A DNA stretch of 64,000 nt from CAVTRI01 sp963737075. GTDB lineage: Bacteria > Actinomycetota > Acidimicrobiia > Acidimicrobiales > Palsa-688. Made by a program: the position numbers and the translations under genes. The notes below the pieces were generated by a model, which was given only the letters and a program-made list of their open reading frames with translations, was not told the origin of the DNA and did no database searches. How positions within the stretch are numbered: the stretch's first letter is position 1; every line of letters begins with the position of its first letter. The DNA lies in contig CAVTRI010000001.1 of NCBI GenBank assembly GCA_963737075.1, positions 2,108,001 through 2,172,000 on the forward strand, given 5' to 3'. Positions 44,202 to 53,370 of this stretch are shown in pieces.

Positions 44202-45116
44202 GTGGAAGGCAGAAAGGTCCTCGTCACCGGCCCGGCCGGCCATCTGACCACGCCCATCGTGCGAGCCCTGGCCCCTCGCAACGAGGTCTGGGGCTTGGCG
44301 CGCTTCAGCAATCCAGCCGATCGGGAAAAGCTTGAGGGCCTCGGCGTCACCTGTGTGCGCAAGGACATCGCCCGAGACTCCCTCGACGACCTCCCCTACG
44401 ACTTCGATTATGTGTTCCACGCCGGCGCCATGGTCGCCATGGGGTCCGAGGAAAACATGGCGTATACCTTCGAGGTGAACGTCCAGGGCACCGGGCGGTT
44501 GATGGAGCGCTGCCGGCAGGTGGAGACGTTTGTGTTCTGTTCGACCGGCGGCGTCTACAGGCATCAGACACACCCGACCAGGGAAACCGACGACTACGGG
44601 GCCCCAATCCCTGCCTACAGCCTCTCCAAAGTCGCCGCCGAGCAGCTGGTGATCTTCCTTTCGCAGCTGTGGAGTATTCCGACCATCATTCTTCGCATCG
44701 GTGCCGTCTACGGCCCTGATGCCACCGGGCCGCTCGTGCGTATCCAGCGCATGCTTCGCGGCAAAGAGGTATGGATCAACCCGACGGAGCCGAGAGAGGC
44801 ATCGGTGATGTGGGTCGACGACGCGGTTCGGCTTGCGATCAAGGCGTTCGGGCGCGGCCAGGTGCCGCCGGTGATCACCAACTTCGCGGGTGACGACCCG
44901 GTCAGCATCGAGGATTACTGCCGCTACGCCGGGGGGCTTCTCGGCGTCGACCCGAAGTTCCGGTATACCGACGAGACGTACCCGGCGAACCAGATGGATA
45001 CGACCCGCATGCATGAGGTGCTGGGGCGGTGTGATGTCGGGTGGAGGGAGGGGTTCCGGCGGCTCATAGAAGCGACGTTCCCTGAAGCTATAGCGCGACA
45101 GCCTCGAAGAAACTGA
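44202..45116 (+). CDS. NAD-dependent epimerase/dehydratase-type oxidoreductase
   Basis: 304 residues from GTG at 44202 after AGGAGGAGGGG. VLVTGPAGHLTTPIVR carries Thr where the third Gly of the coenzyme motif is usual. EVWGLARFSNPAD, CSTGGVYRHQTH, YSLSKVAAEQ (Tyr, Lys), and a C-terminal block (KFRYTDETYPANQMDTTRM) almost identical in form to the protein at 7720. Followed two bases on by the LigI-like amidohydrolase, with which it shares an operon. Confidence 0.9.
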   Translation: MEGRKVLVTGPAGHLTTPIVRALAPRNEVWGLARFSNPADREKLEGLGVTCVRKDIARDSLDDLPYDFDYVFHAGAMVAMGSEENMAYTFEVNVQGTGRLMERCRQVETFVFCSTGGVYRHQTHPTRETDDYGAPIPAYSLSKVAAEQLVIFLSQLWSIPTIILRIGAVYGPDATGPLVRIQRMLRGKEVWINPTEPREASVMWVDDAVRLAIKAFGRGQVPPVITNFAGDDPVSIEDYCRYAGGLLGVDPKFRYTDETYPANQMDTTRMHEVLGRCDVGWREGFRRLIEATFPEAIARQPRRN

Positions 45117-45118
45117 CA

Positions 45119-45961
45119 ATGCGGGTTGTCGACACCCACGTTCACGTCGTCTCCTCCGACCGCCGGCGCTATCCGGTCGTACCCAGGGATTTCGCCAGGA
45201 ACTGGTGGCAGTCCACGAATGCCGACGTGGAGCACCTGCTCGGCGAGCTCGACAGCGCGAGGGTGGCGAGCGCAGTGGTGGTGCAGGCGATTGGCGTCTA
45301 CGGCTACGACGGCCGGTACGCGCGTGACGCCGTCGCCGCCTACCGGGATCGGCTCCGCCTCGTGGGCGCCGTCGACATGTCGGGTCCCGACCCGTCAGGC
45401 GCGCTGGCCTCGCTCTCTGCCGACGGAGTCGAGGGTGTCCGCCTTTTCGGCGTCGCCGGCGACGCGCCGACGTGGCTCACGGACGGACGAGGCGAGCACC
45501 TGTGGCGGACGGCCGACCGGTGCGCGGTGACCGTGGTGCCGACGCTCTTTCCTGACGCCCTTCCCGACCTCCAACGGGTGGTCCAGGCCTGCCCAGAGGT
45601 GGCCGTGGCATTGGACCACTGCGGGTTTCCCGACCTCGGAGGTGGTGCTCCGTTCCCGCAGGCCACCAGCCTGTTTAGGCTCGCTGATCTACCTTCCGTC
45701 CGGTTGAAGGTGACCACGCACGTGCTGCGAGAAGCGTCACGCTTCGGGGATCCGGCCGATCTGGTCGACGCCCTCGTCGCCGCCTTCGGCGCCGACCGGC
45801 TGTGCTGGGGATCGGACCACCCGCAGACCGATGACATCACCTACGGCGACAAGCTGCTCTTGGCCCGCCGCGCCGTCCGCCGTCTCAACGACTTCCAGCG
45901 GCAGGCCTTCTTCAGTTTGACCGCCGCCCGGCTGGGCTGGGATGCCGCTGGAAGCGGCTGA
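45119..45961 (+). CDS. Amidohydrolase, 2-pyrone-4,6-dicarboxylate lactonase-like (LigI type)
   Basis: 280 residues. RVVDTHVHVVSSDRRRYP keeps the full HxH motif; ALDHCGFPDLGG and LCWGSDHPQTDD form the remaining metal and acid sites. The short length and the RRYP after HxH point to the lactonase/fuconolactonase branch of the amidohydrolases instead of the ACMSD branch. Likely opens a lactone ring; substrate not known. It lies in an operon with the epimerase. Confidence 0.86.
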   Translation: MRVVDTHVHVVSSDRRRYPVVPRDFARNWWQSTNADVEHLLGELDSARVASAVVVQAIGVYGYDGRYARDAVAAYRDRLRLVGAVDMSGPDPSGALASLSADGVEGVRLFGVAGDAPTWLTDGRGEHLWRTADRCAVTVVPTLFPDALPDLQRVVQACPEVAVALDHCGFPDLGGGAPFPQATSLFRLADLPSVRLKVTTHVLREASRFGDPADLVDALVAAFGADRLCWGSDHPQTDDITYGDKLLLARRAVRRLNDFQRQAFFSLTAARLGWDAAGSG

Positions 45962-45992
45962 GACGGAGGGGACTGACTCGCCCGACAGCGAA

Positions 45993-46316
45993 TCAGTCGA
46001 GCATCACCTGGATCACCCCGTCCACGACCCGGAGCTCGTAGACGATGAGATCCTGGTTGAAGCCGTCTTCACGGGACGGCCGCACGCAGGCGCCGGTTCG
46101 TACATCGTACCGGCTGCCGTGCTGGGGACAGGTGACGTGGCAGCTCTCGTCGAGAGGAACCCCGCCGAGCCGTGTCCCCTGGTGGGGGCATAGAGCCTGA
46201 AAAGCGAAGAAGATCCCGTCGACGTTGGCGATACCGACGGGCCACCCGTCGACCTCTACCGTTGCGGTCTCACCCGGCCCGATCCAGTCGACTGGCGCCG
46301 CGTCGTAGTACGTCAC
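45993..46316 (-). CDS. Rieske [2Fe-2S] ferredoxin
   Basis: 107 residues. The two Rieske motifs are present: CPHQGTRLGG and CPQHGSRYDV, giving two Cys and two His ligands. Small, soluble and without a membrane anchor, so it is an electron-transfer ferredoxin for an oxygenase or other redox enzyme. GTG at 46316 lies only six bases from operator site 4, so either the site blocks RNA polymerase just at the start or the real message begins further down. Divergent from the KstD-like flavoprotein. Confidence 0.88.
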   Translation of the reverse strand: MTYYDAAPVDWIGPGETATVEVDGWPVGIANVDGIFFAFQALCPHQGTRLGGVPLDESCHVTCPQHGSRYDVRTGACVRPSREDGFNQDLIVYELRVVDGVIQVMLD

Positions 46317-46322
46317 CGATGA

Positions 46323-46334
46323 GACACTACTGTC
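46323..46334. promoter_or_regulatory. Operator site 4 (GACA-N4-TGTC)
   Basis: GACACTACTGTC; in reverse TGACAGTAGTGTCTC. Located between the Rieske gene (start 46316) and the KstD-like gene (start 46458). Matches sites 1, 2, 3 and 5. Confidence 0.55.
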
Positions 46335-46457
46335 ACTCCGCGAAGCAGAGCGTCGACACCCCGTGGCTCCCCGGCCGCTAGCGGTCTCGAGTCGCCCGGT
46401 GGGCCTGCGAGCGAGTACGTTGCTGCACGGCGTTGCCTTGAGGAAGGGAGTGCGGAG

Positions 46458-48098
46458 ATGGCACAACCGGGCGGTAATGCGGGGTGGGACCAACTCGAAG
46501 ACGTCGTGGTCGTCGGGTCCGGGGGGGCGGCGCTCACCGCCGCCACGTTGGCTCGCGACGGCGGGGCCGAGGTGTTGGTACTCGAGAAGGCGGACATGCT
46601 CGGCGGTACGACGGCGGTCTCGGGAGGAGCCATGTGGCTCCCGAACAACCATCTGATGGCCAAAGCGGGGATCAGCGACAGCCGGGAAGACGCCCTCGCG
46701 TACATCCGTCGCCTCGCTGGCGCTCGCGTTCCCGACGCGGATCTGTTCGAGGTGTTCGTCGACACCGCGCCCGAGGTGCTGCGCTATCTGGAAGACCACA
46801 CCCCCCTCAAGACGCACATCTCCCCGCTCCCCGACTACTACTGGACTTGGGGGATTCCCGGCAACCGGCCCGTCCCCGCCCGCGCGGTCGAAGCCGATCC
46901 CTACCCGGTCCGCCGGGAGCTGCCGGAGTGGGCGGACCGTTTGGTCACCCGCGGCACGCTGATGTCGCTCGGAGCGGCGACGACGCTGACCGAAGACATG
47001 ATGCCCCAGAGCCCCGAGTTGCTCGCCGAGCTACGGCGCCGGGAGCAGGAGGACATCCGGCCCAAGGGCGCGGCGCTGATCGCCCGCTTGTTCAAAGGGC
47101 TCCTCGAGCGGGGTGTCGAGACCAGGCTCGAAACGCCTGCTCGTCACTTGGTCACCGACGAGAGCAGCGCGGTCGTGGGCGTGGTCGCCGAACACGCAGG
47201 CGAGTCCTTGCGGATAGGCGCCCGTAAGGGTGTGGTGCTCGCCTGCGGCGGATTCGAGTGGAACCCCGAGATGGTGCAGGCGTATATCGGCTATGACGTG
47301 AAGCCCTTGAGCCCACCCAACAACGTCGGGGACGGCCTGGCGATGGCCATTCAGGTCGGAGCGAAGCTCGGCAACCTCGGGTCCTACTGGGGAACGCCGG
47401 TGATGTTCGATCCTGACATCGCCCGCGACGGACAGCTGGTCCCGCAGTTCGAGTGGGGTCGGGGGGCACCAGCGTCGATCGTGGTCAACCGGAAAGGACA
47501 GCGCTTCGCCAACGAGGCCCTGCCTTACAACGACTTTCCCAAGGCATTCGGCGCCTTCGACCCCGACGCGGCAGAGTTTCCAAACTCCGGTCCGGGCGTC
47601 ATGGTCTTCGACCGCACTGTGCGGGACTCCCAGCGCATCCTGTCAATGCTCCCCGGCGAGCCCGATCCCGGCTGGGTCGTCAAGGCAGACACGATCCGGG
47701 AGCTCGCCGATCGGGTTGGCATCGACGGTGCGGCTCTCGAAGCGACGGTGCAGCGCTACAACGAGCACGCTGCCCGCGGGGAGGACCCCGACTTCCACAG
47801 GCACCAGTTGGGCCTCATGGCGCCCGGCCAGGTGGCCCCGATCGAGCAGCCACCCTTTTACGCGGTCGACATCCACCCCGGCATGCTCGGTACCAACGGA
47901 GGGCCGCAGATCGACGGCAACGGCCAGGTCCGCAAGCTCGGGGGTGGACTGGTCGACGGTCTGTATGCGGCGGGCAACACCGCCGCCAACGTCTTCGGCT
48001 GGGCGTACCCGAGCGGAGGCGGCACCCTGGCGAACGGGATCGTCTTCGGATTCCTCGCCGGCAGGCATGTCGGCGCCCAGCCATCGCGCGCCATCTGA
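46458..48098 (+). CDS. FAD-binding oxidoreductase, 3-ketosteroid delta1-dehydrogenase-like
   Basis: 546 residues from ATG at 46458 with AGGAAGGGAG in front. VVVVGSGGAALTAA (FAD Rossmann), LEKADMLGGTTAVSGGAMW, and C-terminal GLYAAGNTAANVFGWAYPSG and GTLANGIVFGFLAGR. These are the features of the KstD/fumarate-reductase flavoprotein group, which desaturates ring ketones. The substrate is inferred, not shown. First gene of an operon with two SDRs. Confidence 0.9.
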   Translation: MAQPGGNAGWDQLEDVVVVGSGGAALTAATLARDGGAEVLVLEKADMLGGTTAVSGGAMWLPNNHLMAKAGISDSREDALAYIRRLAGARVPDADLFEVFVDTAPEVLRYLEDHTPLKTHISPLPDYYWTWGIPGNRPVPARAVEADPYPVRRELPEWADRLVTRGTLMSLGAATTLTEDMMPQSPELLAELRRREQEDIRPKGAALIARLFKGLLERGVETRLETPARHLVTDESSAVVGVVAEHAGESLRIGARKGVVLACGGFEWNPEMVQAYIGYDVKPLSPPNNVGDGLAMAIQVGAKLGNLGSYWGTPVMFDPDIARDGQLVPQFEWGRGAPASIVVNRKGQRFANEALPYNDFPKAFGAFDPDAAEFPNSGPGVMVFDRTVRDSQRILSMLPGEPDPGWVVKADTIRELADRVGIDGAALEATVQRYNEHAARGEDPDFHRHQLGLMAPGQVAPIEQPPFYAVDIHPGMLGTNGGPQIDGNGQVRKLGGGLVDGLYAAGNTAANVFGWAYPSGGGTLANGIVFGFLAGRHVGAQPSRAI

Positions 48099-48125
48099 GC
48101 GCAATCGACGAAAGGAGCGATCGTT

Positions 48126-48920
48126 ATGGACATCCCGCAGTTCTTTAGCCTGCAGGACCAGGTGGCCGTCGTCACCGGTGGTGCCAGCGGCATCGGCGCC
48201 GCGACCGCCGAAGTGCTGGCGGGCGCCGGCGCGGCGGTGGTGATCGGCGACATCGACGGCGAAGGCGCGCAGCGCACGGCCGAGAAGATTGCAGCCGAAG
48301 GCAAGCCCGTGGCCGCCCAACGCACCGATACAACGCTGCGAGCAGACGTGGACGGCCTGGTGGCTCGGGCCGTCTCGGAGTACGGCCGCCTCGACATCAT
48401 GGCCAACGTCGCCGGAGTCGGCCATGCCAAGCCGGTAGCGGATATCACCGACGAGGACTTCGACCGCCTGATGGCGGTAAACCTCAAGGGGGTCCTCTAC
48501 GGCTGCCAGGCGGCGCTCAGGGAAATGATCCCGCGTCGGTCGGGCGTGATCGTCAACGTGGCCTCCACCGTGATCGATTCGCCGGCACCCAACCAGGCCC
48601 TCTACGGGATGACGAAAGCCGGCGTGACGTTTTTATCCAAGGTGCTGGCAGCCGAGGCCGGACCACACGGCATTCGGGTCAACGTCGTCGCCCCCGGCGC
48701 CACACCCACGAACTTCGGCGCATACCGGTACGCGAGCGGCCAGATCGACCCCGAGCAGGAGAAGACCTTCCAACAGGCGATGAGCCAGATGACTCCTCTG
48801 GGCTTTCTCGGCGAGGCTGTCGATCAGGCATTCATGATCTTGTACCTGGCTTCACCCGCGGCGCGGTGGGCGACCGGAAACATCTGGCGCGTCAACGGCG
48901 GCCAGAGCCGGCCCTGGTAA
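48126..48920 (+). CDS. Short-chain dehydrogenase/reductase (SDR)
   Basis: 264 residues from ATG at 48126, AAAGGAG eight bases upstream. VVTGGASGIGAA, DIMANVAGVGHAK, VNVASTVIDSPAPN (Ser), LYGMTKAGV (Tyr, Lys), WATGNIWRVNGGQ. Next in the operon after the KstD-like flavoprotein, a natural partner for hydroxysteroid-type keto/hydroxyl steps (inference). Confidence 0.92.
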   Translation: MDIPQFFSLQDQVAVVTGGASGIGAATAEVLAGAGAAVVIGDIDGEGAQRTAEKIAAEGKPVAAQRTDTTLRADVDGLVARAVSEYGRLDIMANVAGVGHAKPVADITDEDFDRLMAVNLKGVLYGCQAALREMIPRRSGVIVNVASTVIDSPAPNQALYGMTKAGVTFLSKVLAAEAGPHGIRVNVVAPGATPTNFGAYRYASGQIDPEQEKTFQQAMSQMTPLGFLGEAVDQAFMILYLASPAARWATGNIWRVNGGQSRPW

Positions 48921-48932
48921 CCGGGAAGCGCC

Positions 48933-49802
48933 ATGGCAGCACACCTCGAAGGGCAGGTGGCGGTCGTTACCGGGTCCGGACGGGGTTTGGGGCGTGCGTA
49001 CGCTCGGGCGCTCGCTGCCGAAGGCGCCATGGTGGTGGTCAACGATCGCGATGAGGAACCCGCGCGGGCTGTCGCCGCTGAAATCACCGCAGCCGGTGGA
49101 CGGGCTATAGCGTCCACCGAGGCGGTCGGGACCCGGGCGGCAGCGACGAGCCTGGTGCACTCGGCCTTGGACGCGTTCGGTCGCATCGACATCATGATCA
49201 CCAACGCGGGCGCCGATCGGCGGGGACCGGTCCTGGACCTCACCGACGAGGACTGGGAGGCAACCCTCACGACCCACCTGTACGGTTCCGTCTTCTGCTC
49301 GGTGGAGGCGGCCCGGGCGATGCGAGATGGTGGCGAGGGTGGAGCGATCATCAACGTGACGTCCGATGCGTTCCACGTGGGGGTCCCGACCCTCGCTCCG
49401 TACTGTGTATCAAAAGGCGGTATCTACAGCCTTACGATCACGCTGGCGGGTGAGCTGGCGCCCTTCGGCATCAACGTCAACGCGATCGCTCCCCCGTCCA
49501 CCCGGACCGAGCCAATGATGGCGTATGCCGACAGCCTGACGAACCTGGCATTGTCGGAGGATCATGTGGCAGCGTTCAAGGCGACGATTCAAGAACCCGA
49601 GGACGTCGCCCCGCTTGCAGTGCTCTTGGCCTCACCCGCGGGCCGACAGCTGTCGGGCAAGGTCCTGGGGCTCACCCGGAACGAGTTGACGCTCTTGTCA
49701 CCCCCGGGACCGAGCGTGGTCGCCCGGATCGACGACGGTCCCTTCAGCACGGCGCAGCTCGTGGCCGCGGTTCCTTCGTTGGTCGGAAGCTCGGCGACTT
49801 AG
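48933..49802 (+). CDS. Short-chain dehydrogenase/reductase (SDR), C-terminally extended
   Basis: 289 residues. VVTGSGRGLGRA, DIMITNAGADRRG, INVTSDAFHVGVP (Ser), YCVSKGGI (Tyr, Lys). The end, LSGKVLGLTRNELTLLSPP and some 30 further residues, does not carry the usual glycine-rich SDR end; similar extensions occur in multifunctional-enzyme-like dehydrogenases of beta-oxidation. Third gene of the KstD-SDR-SDR operon. Confidence 0.9.
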   Translation: MAAHLEGQVAVVTGSGRGLGRAYARALAAEGAMVVVNDRDEEPARAVAAEITAAGGRAIASTEAVGTRAAATSLVHSALDAFGRIDIMITNAGADRRGPVLDLTDEDWEATLTTHLYGSVFCSVEAARAMRDGGEGGAIINVTSDAFHVGVPTLAPYCVSKGGIYSLTITLAGELAPFGINVNAIAPPSTRTEPMMAYADSLTNLALSEDHVAAFKATIQEPEDVAPLAVLLASPAGRQLSGKVLGLTRNELTLLSPPGPSVVARIDDGPFSTAQLVAAVPSLVGSSAT

Positions 49803-49838
49803 TGGTCCCTGACCACCCGACTGGAGCCGGGGCAACAC

Positions 49839-50987
49839 CTAAGGTGGTCGCGGCCCGAGGAGGCCGGCTTGGCGGTCGCGTTCGGTTTTGGCGTGGTGGT
49901 CCGCCCAGCATCGGGGCTGGAGGTTGAGGTAGGTGGTGGGGCCGCCGTTGGCGACCGGATCCACGTGGTCCCACTGCAGTCCCCACCGTTGGCCGCAGTC
50001 GGCGCAGTGGGCGCCGGTGAAGGCGGGGATGGGGCCGAGGTCCAAGGCGGTTTGCAGTTCGGCGGGCCGGTGGCGGCCGAAGTGGGCGACGGTGTCGATC
50101 TTGACGCCGTCGTGGAGGACGGCTTTCAAAAAGGCGTCGGGGCTGAGCTGTTTGGCGACGTGGACGGGGAGGGGGCCGCCGTCGATGAGGTGGCAGACCT
50201 CGCCCGGGTGGGCGTGACCCCGCCGCCAGGCGTACAGGTCGCACACGATGACCAGGTCCGCCCGATCCGACCGCCGAGGCTTGCCCCCACCGGTGGCGAG
50301 GGCGGCCAGAGCGTCGGCCGCGTAGGCCTCGAACCTCTCCTGGCGGTCGCCGCGTTGGCGGGCGGCCCGGCGGCCCCGGTGGGCGGCCACCTCGACGCCG
50401 CGGACCAGGGGCAGGCCGGTCTCGGGGGGCAGGGCCCCGGCGAAGCACACCATGCCCAGCCGGTCCCGCCAGTGGCGGAACTGGCGGGCCTGCTGCTGGC
50501 GACGATGCAGGTCCTCGACGTCTGTGTGCTCCTGCCGGTAGGTGCGGGCCCGCTCCCGCAGCTTCGACAGGTCGCTACCACACGCGTGGTCGAGGAGGGC
50601 GGCCTCGGCGCCGGGGGTCTCGGCCTCCGCCTGGGCGATCTCCGCCGCCTGGGGCACCGACAGCCGGCCCGCCTGCAGGGCCGCTTTGGTGTCCGGGCAG
50701 GCATCCAGCCGGGTGGCGGTGGCCAGCGCCTGGCGGCCCTGGGAGACGGTCACCCCCGACTGGCGGGCCACCCACGCCGCCCCATCGCTGACACCGAGCT
50801 GATGGTGGGCGCCGCAGTCGACCGCCCGGGCGGCCGCCAACAGCCGCACCCCCGCACACGCCTTCTCGGTAGCCGCCAACTCCTCCGCCACCACCGCACA
50901 ATCCTCCCCCGACAGCAGCCCAGGCTCCAAGCCGGCCAGCGCCGACCGCAACCCCGCCGCCCACTCCAGCACCGACACCGCCACCAC
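49839..50987 (-). CDS. DUF222 / HNH endonuclease (13E12 repeat family)
   Basis: 382 residues. N-terminal DUF222 helical region (AARAVDCGAHHQLGVSDG, AWVARQSGVTVSQG), then C-terminal CADCGQRWGLQWDHVDPV and NLQPRCWADHHAKTE, the HNH site with the Cys pairs for zinc. Many copies of this gene exist in actinobacteria and it is thought to be a mobile or selfish endonuclease group. The start is GTG at 50987, and several GTG follow within 15 codons, so it is not certain. A perfect 12-bp palindrome lies upstream. Confidence 0.9.
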   Translation of the reverse strand: MVAVSVLEWAAGLRSALAGLEPGLLSGEDCAVVAEELAATEKACAGVRLLAAARAVDCGAHHQLGVSDGAAWVARQSGVTVSQGRQALATATRLDACPDTKAALQAGRLSVPQAAEIAQAEAETPGAEAALLDHACGSDLSKLRERARTYRQEHTDVEDLHRRQQQARQFRHWRDRLGMVCFAGALPPETGLPLVRGVEVAAHRGRRAARQRGDRQERFEAYAADALAALATGGGKPRRSDRADLVIVCDLYAWRRGHAHPGEVCHLIDGGPLPVHVAKQLSPDAFLKAVLHDGVKIDTVAHFGRHRPAELQTALDLGPIPAFTGAHCADCGQRWGLQWDHVDPVANGGPTTYLNLQPRCWADHHAKTERDRQAGLLGPRPP

Positions 50988-51060
50988 ACCTCCCCAAACA
51001 CCTAATGATCTCCGAGGAGGCCGTCAGCCCGGCCACGAGGCGTCGAGGACCACGCTAGTG

Positions 51061-51072
51061 GAACGTACGTTC
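51061..51072. promoter_or_regulatory. 12-bp perfect palindrome
   Basis: GAACGTACGTTC, between the HNH gene (start 50987) and the end of the SnoaL-like gene. Possibly an operator of the HNH gene; too short for confidence. Confidence 0.25.
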
Positions 51073-51101
51073 GTCTGTCAAGTCACGAATGGGCGCGCCC
51101 G

Positions 51102-51572
51102 TCACATGGGCGGTGGAGTCAGCAGGTGTTGCGAGGTATCGCCTTGCAGGTGAGCGAATCCTCGCCGGCGTTCGAGCCGCCACTTCCCGTCTACGCGCCG
51201 GAGGATGTCCTCGTAGCGGTTGGCCCAAACGGGCTGCAGGGGCAGCTGGTCTGTCCTCTGGAACACCGTGATGTAGTACCGACACGTCGCTCGCCCCGCG
51301 GCATCGTCGATCTGCACGATGGGGTTGGAGATCACGTGACGCGTGTGTGGCGTGCCGTCATCGGGGTACACCCGCACGCTCTGCTCGAACATGGCGCGGA
51401 CCGCCGCGCTGCCGGATACTTCGTTGACCGCCGTCCCGTCGGGCCCTTCGAAGACGAGGGTGGCGTCGCTGAACAGCTCCCCGACCCCGGCAAAGTCGCC
51501 GCCGTCGAGGAGCTCCGGGTAGCTGTAGATGAGGTTCAAGATTTCGATGTAGCTCGCCGAGATCTCGCTCAC
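51102..51572 (-). CDS. SnoaL-like / NTF2-fold protein
   Basis: 156 residues from GTG at 51572. ILNLIYSYPELLDGGDFAGVG, LFSDATLVFEGPDG, THTRHVISN-like block PHTRHVISNPIVQID and YYITVFQRTDQLPLQP, WRLERRRGFAHL. The GTG overlaps the stop of the TIM-barrel gene as GTGA, a translational coupling. Function unknown; likely a small isomerase or dehydratase. Confidence 0.84.
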   Translation of the reverse strand: MSEISASYIEILNLIYSYPELLDGGDFAGVGELFSDATLVFEGPDGTAVNEVSGSAAVRAMFEQSVRVYPDDGTPHTRHVISNPIVQIDDAAGRATCRYYITVFQRTDQLPLQPVWANRYEDILRRVDGKWRLERRRGFAHLQGDTSQHLLTPPPM

Positions 51573-52387
51573 GGCCGCGCACTTTCCGACTCGACGACGA
51601 GGACTTGCTCGGCTGCCGCTTTCATGGCCCGCGCCGCGCCTTCGGCTCCGTGCTCAGACACAAGTTTTGGATTGAAGACCTCGGTGGCGACATAGGGAGC
51701 AGCACCTATGGAGCGCAACACCGTGAACAGCCTTCGGAAATCCACCACCCCATCCCCGGGAAGAAGCCGGTCCGTCATGGCTTCGACCGCCAGATCCGCG
51801 GCCGCCATCGGCCTGGCGTCGGAAAGCTGGACATAGCCGAGCCGGTCTCCGGGCAGCGCGCCCAGCAGCGCCCAGGCAGGTCCGCCCGGCTGACGGGTCC
51901 AGTGCCACGTATCGAGCACAATCCCCGCCCCAGGGCCGAGCGGCTCCACCAGCGACCAGGCGGTGGCCAGATCGGGCACACCCGTCCAGGGCAAGAACTC
52001 GACACAGACCTGGACGCCCACGGATGCACCCGCGTCCGCGAGAGCAGCCAGGTTGCCCCGAGCACGGTCCATGTCAGCGATCGCCGGCCCCAGGCACACC
52101 GCGAGCACCTTGGTCGCACCGTGCTCGCCCGCGGCACTCATCAGGCTTCTGCCCTCGGACGCGGCGACCTCGGGATCGCCGTTCGCCCACTGCGTGGCAG
52201 CTTCCACCGCCCCGACCCGCAATCCGAGGCCGGACAGCGCGGCCAGGTGGTGCTGCCAGACGGAAGCACTCGCGAATCCAACTGCGCGCGTCGCCTCCCC
52301 GGCCGCCCGCACGTCGTCCTCGCCGGCCGCCATCGGGTCGGACAGCAGCGTGGCCGGGCACATGGCCAGCGTGGTTTCCACCGTCAT
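51569..52387 (-). CDS. Sugar phosphate isomerase/epimerase family (xylose-isomerase-like TIM barrel)
   Basis: 272 residues from ATG at 52387 with AAGGAAGGGG upstream. ASVWQHHLAALSGLGLRVGAVE, VQVCVEFLPWTGVPDLATAW (Glu of the metal site), GIVLDTWHWTRQPGG and GYVQLSDARPM match the AP-endonuclease-2-like TIM barrel with its metal ligands. Often an epimerase or isomerase of small polyols or keto acids; substrate unknown. Coupled to the SnoaL-like gene that follows. Confidence 0.87.
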   Translation of the reverse strand: MTVETTLAMCPATLLSDPMAAGEDDVRAAGEATRAVGFASASVWQHHLAALSGLGLRVGAVEAATQWANGDPEVAASEGRSLMSAAGEHGATKVLAVCLGPAIADMDRARGNLAALADAGASVGVQVCVEFLPWTGVPDLATAWSLVEPLGPGAGIVLDTWHWTRQPGGPAWALLGALPGDRLGYVQLSDARPMAAADLAVEAMTDRLLPGDGVVDFRRLFTVLRSIGAAPYVATEVFNPKLVSEHGAEGAARAMKAAAEQVLVVESESARP

Positions 52388-52460
52388 GACGAGGGTCCCC
52401 TTCCTTGTGCCGAAACTCGCCACACCGTAGCGTGCTCGTGTTCGTCATGGAGAGGGCCGG

Positions 52461-52571
52461 CTAGTGCCCCCTCCGGAAAGGTTGGCCTGCTTGTCGCTTC
52501 GTAGTTTCACCTCTCAGCGTTGCCTCTTTGAATACCGACAAGCAGGCCAACCTTTTCTGCTCGGGCACTAG
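52461..52571. mobile_element. 111-bp inverted-repeat element (MITE-like)
   Basis: Arms of 36 bp: CTAGTGCCC and, after seven mismatched bases, a perfect 20-bp stretch (52477-52496) with the complement at 52536-52555, then GGGCACTAG at 52563-52571. A 39-bp centre has no gene. The element ends exactly at the GTG start codon of the SDR. It has the build of a small transposon remnant, or a strong hairpin in the 5' leader. No transposase is present. Confidence 0.75.
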
Positions 52572-53362
52572 TGACCATCGAGATCGACCTTGGCGGACGG
52601 CGCGCTCTGGTCACCGGTTCGGGAGCGGGCATCGGCCGCGAGATCGCCCGTTGGCTGGCGCGTGCCGGTGCCGCGGTCGTCGTACACGACGTGCGACCCG
52701 AGAAGGCGATTGGTGTCGCGGAAGAGATCCGCCGGGAGGGAGGCGACGTCCACACCGTCGTCGCCGACGCCCGCGACGACGAGGCGCTCGTACGCACCGT
52801 TGACGACGCCGCTTCGAGGCTCGGCGGTTTGGACATCGCCGTCAACAACGTTGGCATGTACGCCGGTCAGCGTCCGGGCCCCTTCCCGACGCTGGACGGG
52901 TTGCATTGGCGGACGCTGCTCGACCAGAACCTCGTTATCACCGCACTCGCGGGTGCGGCCGAGGCGCGGTCGATGACCGACGGTGGCGTCATCGTGAACG
53001 TGAGCTCCGGCGAGACCACACGACCCTCCCCCGGCATGGCCGCGTACGGGGCGGCGAAGGCCGCGATCAACCACCTCACGCAGACCATGGCCGTCGAGCT
53101 CGGTCCGCTGGGCATCCGCGTGGTTGCGGTGGCGCCGGGAACGACGCTCACTGAGACCGTCGCCGCCGCCTTCGACGAAGAACACGTGGCGGCCATCGTG
53201 TCATCGACGCCGCTTCGACGGATGACCGAGCACGACGAACTCGCCCGCCTCGTGGTCTTCCTCGCCAGCGACCTCGCCCGCTGCATCACTGGACAGCTCA
53301 TCCTGGCCGACGCTGGCGCCTTCCTCTCCCGATCTCGCCCCCCGAACAAGACGGCGCGTTGA
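52571..53362 (+). CDS. Short-chain dehydrogenase/reductase (SDR)
   Basis: 263 residues from GTG at 52571; this start is the last bases of the inverted-repeat element. VTGSGAGIGREI, DIAVNNVGMYAGQR, VNVSSGETTRPSP (Ser), YGAAKAAI (Tyr, Lys), CITGQLILADAGAF. A start further inside, for example at the Leu of DLGGRRALVTG, would also be possible; no ribosome site is seen near GTG. Convergent with a SnoaL-like gene eight bases away. Confidence 0.88.
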   Translation: MTIEIDLGGRRALVTGSGAGIGREIARWLARAGAAVVVHDVRPEKAIGVAEEIRREGGDVHTVVADARDDEALVRTVDDAASRLGGLDIAVNNVGMYAGQRPGPFPTLDGLHWRTLLDQNLVITALAGAAEARSMTDGGVIVNVSSGETTRPSPGMAAYGAAKAAINHLTQTMAVELGPLGIRVVAVAPGTTLTETVAAAFDEEHVAAIVSSTPLRRMTEHDELARLVVFLASDLARCITGQLILADAGAFLSRSRPPNKTAR

Positions 53363-53370
53363 ACGACTGA

